Positions 1-4,717 of a stretch of DNA of 5,799 nt are shown here, piece after piece. Origin of the DNA: Akkermansia muciniphila (GTDB lineage: Bacteria; Pseudomonadota; Gammaproteobacteria; Burkholderiales; Burkholderiaceae_C); NCBI GenBank assembly GCA_943327015.2, contig CALPVM020000166.1, forward strand, positions 1-5,799, in the 5' to 3' direction. A program made the translations under genes and the position numbers. The notes beneath the pieces are model-generated. The model searched no databases and was not told the origin of the DNA. It was given only the letters and a program-made list of their open reading frames with translations. The number at the start of each line of letters is the position of its first letter. Position 1 is the first letter of the stretch.

Positions 1-1
1 T

Positions 2-64
2 AAAAACGAACAAGACACCACCTTGTTTGAAAAACTCATGTTCATGCAACGCCATAACCGCTAA
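2..64 (+). CDS. MoxR-type AAA+ ATPase, C-terminal end only (partial)
   Basis: This is the last 20 codons of a gene that begins before the window and ends in TAA at 62-64. The tail reads KNEQDTTLFEKLMFMQRHNR. From memory this resembles the C-terminus of the MoxR-family AAA+ ATPases that precede CoxE-like VWA genes in gammaproteobacteria, which end in something like KNEQD..LFE.L.FM.R. The VWA gene two places downstream supports the assignment. MoxR ATPases are cytoplasmic and work with a VWA partner to remodel or activate a client protein. No Walker or sensor motif lies inside the window, so the call rests on the tail and on gene order. Confidence 0.65.
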   Translation, partial: KNEQDTTLFEKLMFMQRHNR

Positions 65-67
65 GGA
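63..67 (+). promoter_or_regulatory. Shine-Dalgarno for the small membrane protein
   Basis: AAGGA overlaps the stop codon of the upstream ATPase gene (TAAGGA) and lies six bases before ATG 74-76. This spacing favours ATG at 74 over the in-frame TTG at 68, which would sit directly against the ribosome binding site. The overlap of stop codon and ribosome binding site suggests translational coupling to the ATPase gene. Confidence 0.65.
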
Positions 68-73
68 TTGCCT

Positions 74-304
74 ATGAAAAACAATCTTTGGCTGGAAGGC
101 ATTTCTGACGCAATAGGTTTTACCGGTGGTGCGCTGCTCGGGTTTGGGGCGGGTCAATTACTGGGGCTTGACGTTTTTGCATCAGGCTACGATGCCAACA
201 GCATTGGCGGTATCGTGCTGGTAGGACTCGGGGGCGGGGCTGGACTGCAGCTCGCCCGCCGTTGGCGCAGCCAGCGTGAAACCAACGCCAAAGATAAACC
301 TTGA
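74..304 (+). CDS. small glycine-rich membrane protein in the MoxR/VWA operon (hypothetical)
   Basis: I do not recognise this 76-residue protein. It has two hydrophobic, glycine-rich stretches, about residues 13-35 (AIGFTGGALLGFGAGQLLGL) and 44-61 (IGGIVLVGLGGGAGLQLA). A short polar linker (SGYDAN) separates them, and a basic, charged tail follows (RRWRSQRETNAKDKP). This looks like a helical hairpin in the inner membrane, and the GxxxG-like spacing would favour tight helix packing. By the positive-inside rule the arginine-rich C-terminus is probably cytoplasmic. There is no lipobox or clear signal peptide. ATG 74 is chosen because AAGGA lies six bases upstream; an in-frame TTG at 68 is the alternative. 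The gene starts 9 bases after the ATPase stop and ends 24 bases before the VWA gene, so cotranscription is likely. A role as membrane anchor or client for the MoxR/VWA pair is inference only. Confidence 0.75.
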   Translation: MKNNLWLEGISDAIGFTGGALLGFGAGQLLGLDVFASGYDANSIGGIVLVGLGGGAGLQLARRWRSQRETNAKDKP

Positions 305-328
305 CGCCATCTTCACTGGAACCCCCGT

Positions 329-1522
329 ATGCTGCTTGATTTCTTTTATACCCTGCGCTCGGCCAAGTTGCCGGTTTCGGTCAAAGAATATTTGACGCTG
401 CTAGAGGCACTGCAAAAAGGTGTGGTTGGCCCCCAAGACACGGCCTTTGGCTGCAGCATTGACGATTTTTATTACCTCAGCCGCACTGCCTTGGTAAAAG
501 ACGAAAAGCACTATGACAAGTTTGACCGTGCTTTTGCGGCCTACTTTCAGGGCGTAGAGATGGTGGCTGACTTCAATAAGGAGATTCCAGAAGACTGGCT
601 ACGCAAAAACATGGAGCGTTACCTTAGCCCCGAAGAATTAGCCAAAATTCAAAAAATGGGTTGGGACGAGCTGATGGAAACGCTTAAAAAGCGTCTGGAA
701 GAACAAAAAGAGCGTCACGAAGGCGGCAATAAATGGATTGGCACCGGTGGTACATCGCCCTTTGGTGCGTACGGTCACAACCCGCAGGGCATTCGTATAG
801 GGCAAGACAAAAGCCGTAACCGCAGTGCGGTAAAAGTATGGGACCAGCGCGCCTACCGCGACTATGACGACACCCAAGAACTGGGCACGCGCAACATCAA
901 AGTTGCCCTGCGCCGCCTGCGCAAATTTGCCCGTGAAGGCAACGAGGTAGAGCTAGACTTGGACGACACCATTCGCAGCACTGCCGCCAACGCCGGCTAT
1001 TTGGACATCAAAATGGTGCCCGAGCGGCACAACAATGTAAAAGTGTTGCTACTTATGGACGTGGGCGGCACCATGGACGACCACATTGCACGGGTGGAAG
1101 AACTGTTTAGCGCCGCCAAAACCGAATTTAAACACCTCGAGTTTTATTATTTCCATAACTGCGTGTACGACTTTGTATGGAAAAACAACCGGCGCCGCTT
1201 TACTGAAAAATTTGACACCTGGGACATTTTGCGCAAATACAACAAAGACTACAAATTAATATTTGTGGGCGACGCCACCATGAGCCCCTATGAGATTTTG
1301 CAGCCCGGCGGTAGCGTGGAATACAACAACGACGAGGCCGGTGCCGAGTGGCTGCAACGCCTAACCCATGCATTTCCAAAATATGCATGGATTAATCCTG
1401 AGCCTCAAGGCGTATGGCAGTACCGGCAAAGCATTAGCATCATTCAGCAAATGGTGCAAAACCGTATGTATCCGCTCACCATAAAAGGGTTGGAAGAGGC
1501 AATGCGGCAACTAACCAAATAA
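329..1522 (+). CDS. CoxE-like VWA-domain protein, partner of MoxR ATPase
   Basis: This is a 397-residue cytoplasmic protein with no signal peptide or membrane helix. The N-terminus (FFYTLRSAKLPVSVKEYLTL...) is typical of CoxE-like VWA proteins. A charged helical segment (about 110-130, ELMETLKKRLEEQKERHEGG) and a Gly-rich stretch (about 133-155, GTGGTSPFGAYGHNPQGIRIG) follow. The VWA fold starts near residue 235. Its metal (MIDAS) loop is D244-V-G-G-T248-M-D-D, where classical VWA domains have DxSxS. A second acidic loop, VGD315ATMSPYE, is the likely TDG-equivalent aspartate. Family knowledge: such proteins pair with MoxR ATPases to mature or remodel targets, as CoxD/CoxE do for CO dehydrogenase; the client here is unknown. 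Upstream of ATG 329 there is only a weak GGA-type ribosome binding site about ten bases away, so coupling to the upstream gene is plausible. Length and ends look intact. Confidence 0.88.
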   Translation: MLLDFFYTLRSAKLPVSVKEYLTLLEALQKGVVGPQDTAFGCSIDDFYYLSRTALVKDEKHYDKFDRAFAAYFQGVEMVADFNKEIPEDWLRKNMERYLSPEELAKIQKMGWDELMETLKKRLEEQKERHEGGNKWIGTGGTSPFGAYGHNPQGIRIGQDKSRNRSAVKVWDQRAYRDYDDTQELGTRNIKVALRRLRKFAREGNEVELDLDDTIRSTAANAGYLDIKMVPERHNNVKVLLLMDVGGTMDDHIARVEELFSAAKTEFKHLEFYYFHNCVYDFVWKNNRRRFTEKFDTWDILRKYNKDYKLIFVGDATMSPYEILQPGGSVEYNNDEAGAEWLQRLTHAFPKYAWINPEPQGVWQYRQSISIIQQMVQNRMYPLTIKGLEEAMRQLTK

Positions 1523-1558
1523 GCCCTTACCCTTACACTAGAATATATCTTTTTTCAG

Positions 1559-1633
1559 CTCGCCGTAGCACAATGGATAGTGCGCATGCCTCCTAAGCGT
1601 GAAATACAGGTTCGATTCCTGTCGGCGGGACCA
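1559..1633 (+). tRNA. tRNA-Arg (anticodon CCT), with encoded CCA
   Basis: The cloverleaf folds by hand. The acceptor stem is CTCGCCG (1559-1565) with CGGCGGG (1623-1629), seven pairs with one U-G wobble at pair 2-71. T8 A9 follow. The D stem is GCAC/GTGC (1568-1571 with 1580-1583) around loop AATGGATA. The anticodon stem is CATGC/GCGTG (1585-1589 with 1597-1601) with one U-G wobble. The loop is CTCCTAA, with anticodon CCT at 1592-1594. The variable loop has four bases. The T stem is ACAGG/CCTGT with loop TTCGATT. The discriminator is A1630 and CCA is encoded at 1631-1633. It decodes the rare arginine codon AGG. The gene stands 36 bases after the VWA stop. AT-rich sequence just upstream (TAGAAT 1539-1544, TATATC 1544-1549) could serve as a -10, but no good -35 is visible, so its own promoter is uncertain. 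No T-rich terminator hairpin follows. Confidence 0.95.
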
Positions 1634-1686
1634 AAGATACGTATTGCTAGCCTTTTATAAAAATTGATTACTCTATTCGCACTACC

Positions 1687-3879
1687 ATGAACCAACTTTC
1701 CATTCGTCAACGTTTTATTCTTTTGATTGGCGTATTTTTAACAGGCTTTGTCATATTTTTTGGCTTTGCTTACAAGCTGTTAATGGACTATCGCATTAAC
1801 AGCCCTTTATACGCAACTATTATTCAAAAGAAAGATTTGATTGCGGATGTGTTGCCACCACCCAACTTTATTATTGAGTCCTATCTGGTGAGCCTTCAAA
1901 TTTATGAAGCCGAAGATAGCGCTGAACAAGACAAACTCATTGAACGCCTGAAAGTACTCAAAGGTGAGTACGACGCACGTATTGACTACTGGAACAAACA
2001 AAATTTAAACACGGCACTGAAAGAAAAACTACTCAAACAATCTTTTGAGCCCGTTGCAGAGTTTTACCGGTTAGCACTGGAAGAACTTGTGCCGGCAGTT
2101 CAACAGAAAAAGAAAGATGCTGCCCAGGTTGCCTTAAAAAAGGTAACCCTACTTTTTGAACAACACCGTTCTGCCATTGACGAAGTGGTAAAAATGACAT
2201 CTGCAGAAGCTGCAACGATTGAAACCAATGTAATGAAGGTGATAGAAGAATCCACCTATGTTTTGTTTGGTATTTTTGGTTTTACGGTGATCATATCCTT
2301 GCTTATTGCCTACAAAATTGCCGCCAGCATCATGAATTCTGCCAGCATGCTTGCGGAAGCAGTTGATGAATCTGAGACCGTTATTCAATCTGCCCGCAAA
2401 GGTGACCTGACACGTCGTATTCCAATGCATGGAAAAACAGGTGCTGTTGCTCAACTGTGCGAGGGGCTCAATAAGTTGCTGGAAACAAATGCCATCATCA
2501 TTGCTGATATCGGCAGAGTGCTGGGCGCCCAAGCGCGGGGAGATCTTACGCAGCGCATTGTTGACAATTACGAAGGTACGTTTCACACCCTTAAAACCGA
2601 TGCCAATGCAACCGGTGAAAAACTGAACAATATATTTGACGACCTCAGCCGTGTACTTTCTGCGCTTGCACAGGGCGATCTGAACCAACGGATTGTTAGA
2701 GATTACGAAGGTGTTTTCAGCCAGCTTAAAACAGATTCCAACAGAACCAGCGAAAAAATTAACGCTATTGCCAACGATATGAGCCGTGTATTGTCTGCGC
2801 TTGCACGTGGCGATCTGTCGCAACGGGTAAGCACAGATTACCAGGGCATTTTTGACACTCTTAAAAATGATGCTAATTCCACCACAGAAAAACTCAATGT
2901 GATTGTGGATGACATCAGCAGAATGTTTACCGCGCTGGCCCAAGGTGACCTGTCGCAAAGAATTGACCGCCAGTTGCTAGGAGTTTTTGAGTCAGTAAAA
3001 CAAAATGCTAACGCTAACTGCGATAAGTTGACCTCTATTATTATGGAAGTTCGATCATCTTCGGTACAACTACTGAATGCTGCCGAACAAGTAAGTGCCA
3101 CTGCACAACTTATTTCTCAGTCTACCAGTGAGCAATCCGCATCGGTAGAGCAAACATCGGCCTCGGTAGATCAAATGAGTTCGTCTATCGCGCACAACAG
3201 CAACAACGCCAAAATTACCGACAGCATGGCTACAAAAGCCTCCAAAGAGGCCAACGACGGCGGTGACGCTGTTCTTCGCACCGTAAAGGCCATGAAGCAA
3301 ATTGCTGCAAAAATTAGCATTGTGGATGATATTGCGTATCAAACCAATTTGCTCGCTCTTAATGCCGCCATTGAGGCTGCTCGAGCAGGTGAGCACGGTA
3401 AGGGTTTTGCTGTAGTAGCTGCTGAAGTTCGTAAGTTGGCTGAGCGCAGCCAAGAGGCAGCCAAGGAAATTGGCGACCTGGCCTCTGACAGCGTGTCCAC
3501 CGCCGAACGCGCGGGCAAACTACTTGAAGAAATTGTGCCATCTATCAAAAGAACATCCGATTTGGTGCAGGAAATTGCGGCAGCATCGGAAGAACAAAGT
3601 AGCTCCGCCGGACAGATCGGCAGCGCCATGTCGCAACTTAATCGCGTAACCCAACAAAACGCATCAGCATCTGAAGAGCTAGCTGCAACGGCAGAAGAGT
3701 TGACCGCACAAGCGCAACAACTGCAAGATGCTATTGGATATTTTTCGACGGGCGACAACTCTGATACGAGCGACAAATCGGGCTTAGACAACCATGGTAC
3801 AGCTAAGCACCGGATCATGACCCATACGCGACACCACCGTGGTGTGGTAACTGGTGAAAACAACTTTAAGCCATATTGA
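1687..3879 (+). CDS. methyl-accepting chemotaxis protein with five tandem HAMP-type units
   Basis: This is a 730-residue inner-membrane chemoreceptor. The short basic N-terminus leads into membrane helix 1 (about 10-29). A periplasmic, mostly helical sensor of about 160 residues follows (30-190), the size of a four-helix-bundle domain; near its start is KKDLIADVLPPP (48-59). Helix 2 spans about 191-209. Five HAMP-type units follow, each carrying GDL plus a basic residue (residues 239, 285, 330, 375, 420). The cytoplasmic coiled coil has candidate methylation segments around 478-490, 633-641 (ASEEQSSSA) and 659-676 (ASASEELAATAEELTAQA). The signalling tip is strongly conserved at 547-582 (DDIAYQTNLLALNAAIEAAR, then GKGFAVVAAEVR) and should bind CheA and CheW. 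The tail ends in KPY, lacks the NWETF-like CheR/CheB tether, and has five histidines between 703 and 717. The ligand cannot be read from sequence. No strong Shine-Dalgarno precedes ATG 1687, but the Met fits the start of the family. No other che gene is in the window. Confidence 0.96.
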   Translation: MNQLSIRQRFILLIGVFLTGFVIFFGFAYKLLMDYRINSPLYATIIQKKDLIADVLPPPNFIIESYLVSLQIYEAEDSAEQDKLIERLKVLKGEYDARIDYWNKQNLNTALKEKLLKQSFEPVAEFYRLALEELVPAVQQKKKDAAQVALKKVTLLFEQHRSAIDEVVKMTSAEAATIETNVMKVIEESTYVLFGIFGFTVIISLLIAYKIAASIMNSASMLAEAVDESETVIQSARKGDLTRRIPMHGKTGAVAQLCEGLNKLLETNAIIIADIGRVLGAQARGDLTQRIVDNYEGTFHTLKTDANATGEKLNNIFDDLSRVLSALAQGDLNQRIVRDYEGVFSQLKTDSNRTSEKINAIANDMSRVLSALARGDLSQRVSTDYQGIFDTLKNDANSTTEKLNVIVDDISRMFTALAQGDLSQRIDRQLLGVFESVKQNANANCDKLTSIIMEVRSSSVQLLNAAEQVSATAQLISQSTSEQSASVEQTSASVDQMSSSIAHNSNNAKITDSMATKASKEANDGGDAVLRTVKAMKQIAAKISIVDDIAYQTNLLALNAAIEAARAGEHGKGFAVVAAEVRKLAERSQEAAKEIGDLASDSVSTAERAGKLLEEIVPSIKRTSDLVQEIAAASEEQSSSAGQIGSAMSQLNRVTQQNASASEELAATAEELTAQAQQLQDAIGYFSTGDNSDTSDKSGLDNHGTAKHRIMTHTRHHRGVVTGENNFKPY
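2365..3042 (+). repeat. five tandem HAMP-coding repeats inside the chemoreceptor gene
   Basis: The Gly codon of each GDL motif starts at 2401, 2539, 2674, 2809 and 2944, giving spacings of 138, 135, 135 and 135 bases. Units run at about 2365-2502, 2503-2637, 2638-2772, 2773-2907 and 2908-3042. The protein consensus is roughly DDxSRVLSALAQGDLxQRI, then a DYEGxFxxLKxDxNxTxEKLN helix. Units 2 to 4 are closest to each other. Segments 2647-2691 and 2782-2826 match at 38 of 45 bases by my count, which points to tandem duplication. Unit 1 is the most diverged and follows membrane helix 2, as a canonical HAMP domain would. Confidence 0.88.
3831..3845. repeat. short perfect palindrome near the 3' end of the chemoreceptor gene
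   Basis: ACACCACCGTGGTGT is a perfect inverted repeat (seven bases on each arm around a central C) lying in codons 715-720. It could form a small hairpin in the mRNA about 35 bases before the stop codon. No run of T follows, so it does not look like an intrinsic terminator. It may be chance, since it encodes an RHHRGV stretch in the poorly conserved tail. Confidence 0.4.
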
Positions 3880-3956
3880 ATTTATAAATGTAGCTACCGC
3901 ACCAAAAAATGCCATCTGTCAGATTACATTAGTACAAAGGCAATGTATGATGATGA

Positions 3957-3985
3957 TTGAAATGTCTGCTATGTTTTGGTAGCAT
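3957..3985 (+). promoter_or_regulatory. candidate sigma-70 promoter for the PilZ gene
   Basis: TTGAAA (3957-3962, five of six to the -35 consensus) is followed after 17 bases by TAGCAT (3980-3985, four of six to the -10 consensus). TATAAC at 3985-3990 is a better -10 by sequence but lies 22 bases from this -35. The site is in the 169-base gap between the chemoreceptor and the PilZ gene, about 60 bases before ATG 4049. I see no clear terminator in the gap, so readthrough from the chemoreceptor gene is also possible. Confidence 0.4.
3967..3984. promoter_or_regulatory. inverted repeat overlapping the candidate -10, possible operator
   Basis: TGCTA (3967-3971) and TAGCA (3980-3984) form a perfect five-base inverted repeat with an eight-base spacer. 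The right arm covers most of the candidate -10 hexamer, a position where a repressor could block RNA polymerase. The arms are short enough to arise by chance and I do not recognise the site. Confidence 0.22.
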
Positions 3986-4048
3986 ATAACTAGATTTATT
4001 TTTAGTGCGTAGACACTAGAGACACCTGAGCGAAACAACAAAAGAATC

Positions 4049-4717
4049 ATGAGCCAAAACCTTATTGCTGATAAAGAGGTTGTCAAACTCCCACTCAAAA
4101 CTTTGGGTTTGCGATCAGGCATGTCTATTCAAACCCGCAAGCTCGGTGCCGGAGCCGAGAAAAAAGAACGCCAATTTTTTGGCGCCATTGAGGGCAAGGG
4201 TGTGATGGTGAGCAACATCAACACCGATAGCGGCGAGGTTGAGTTTGAGGTGGGTGATTCGTGCCTAGTAAGCGGCTTTACGGGACAATTTGAATTTACG
4301 TTTTTAACCCGAGTGGTACAAACGTTTGACAAGCCTTTTGTTTACGCTTTGCTTGAGTACCCTGCGCTTTCAGATGCGCGGCGAGTACGACAATCGATGC
4401 GTATGCAAACCGAATTTCCAGCATCGGCGCGACTTACCGAAAATCCGGATCACAGTGATGAAGTTAATGTCACCATTCTTGACATCAGTGACACCGGCGC
4501 TCTTATTAAGACTCCGATTGTGTTTGGTGAAATTGGTGATCACATCTATGTAACCATGTGCACAGAAATTGATAACGAGCGTTCTGAGATAACATTGCAA
4601 AGCAGGATTTGTCATACCCGCTTAGCAGCCACACAAGATGCTCACTTAATTGGTTTGGCATTTAAAAATGTTAAATCGCACGACAAAATGGTGCTTCACT
4701 TTTTAACACGCGTCTAG
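4049..4717 (+). CDS. YcgR-like PilZ-domain cyclic-di-GMP receptor protein
   Basis: This is a 222-residue soluble protein with two domains. Residues about 15-105 form a beta-rich N-terminal region like that of YcgR-type proteins, including a segment reading EFEVGDSCLVSGFTG and ending at LLEYP. Residues about 109-220 form the PilZ domain. Both ligand signatures are intact: R114-Q-S-M-R118 (RxxxR) just after the domain junction, and D145-I-S-D-T-G150 (D/NxSxxG). It should therefore bind cyclic-di-GMP. In YcgR this switches the protein to slow flagellar rotation; other PilZ proteins act on pili or polysaccharide synthesis, so the output here is unproven. ATG 4049 is the first Met of a well-formed protein, though the ribosome binding site (AAAGAA) is weak. 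A candidate promoter lies in the 169-base upstream gap. The stop codon overlaps that of the convergent hemW gene. Confidence 0.9.
   Translation: MSQNLIADKEVVKLPLKTLGLRSGMSIQTRKLGAGAEKKERQFFGAIEGKGVMVSNINTDSGEVEFEVGDSCLVSGFTGQFEFTFLTRVVQTFDKPFVYALLEYPALSDARRVRQSMRMQTEFPASARLTENPDHSDEVNVTILDISDTGALIKTPIVFGEIGDHIYVTMCTEIDNERSEITLQSRICHTRLAATQDAHLIGLAFKNVKSHDKMVLHFLTRV

Noticed and set aside
68..70. TTG as the start of the small membrane protein
   Set aside because: It directly abuts AAGGA at 63-67, leaving no spacing, whereas ATG 74 has a normal six-base spacer.
1634..1686. Flagellar sigma-28 promoter before the chemoreceptor gene
   Set aside because: I looked for a TAAA-N15-GCCGATAA-like pattern and found none. 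TATAAA at 1656-1661 lacks a matching -35, so no promoter is called.
2149..2958. 269-codon open frame on the minus strand
   Set aside because: It lies antisense to the HAMP-coding repeats of an unmistakable chemoreceptor. Its own internal repetition just mirrors those repeats, and the protein resembles no family I know.
3831..3845. Palindrome as an intrinsic terminator for the chemoreceptor gene
   Set aside because: It is inside the coding region, the loop is minimal, and no T tract follows.
3339..3863. 174-codon minus-strand open frame
   Set aside because: It is antisense to the most conserved part of the chemoreceptor. The protein is Ser/Ala/Cys-rich, as expected from the complement of a coiled-coil gene.
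3919..4122. 67-codon minus-strand open frame across the gap before the PilZ gene
   Set aside because: It overlaps the PilZ start region antisense and shows no ribosome binding site or recognisable protein feature.
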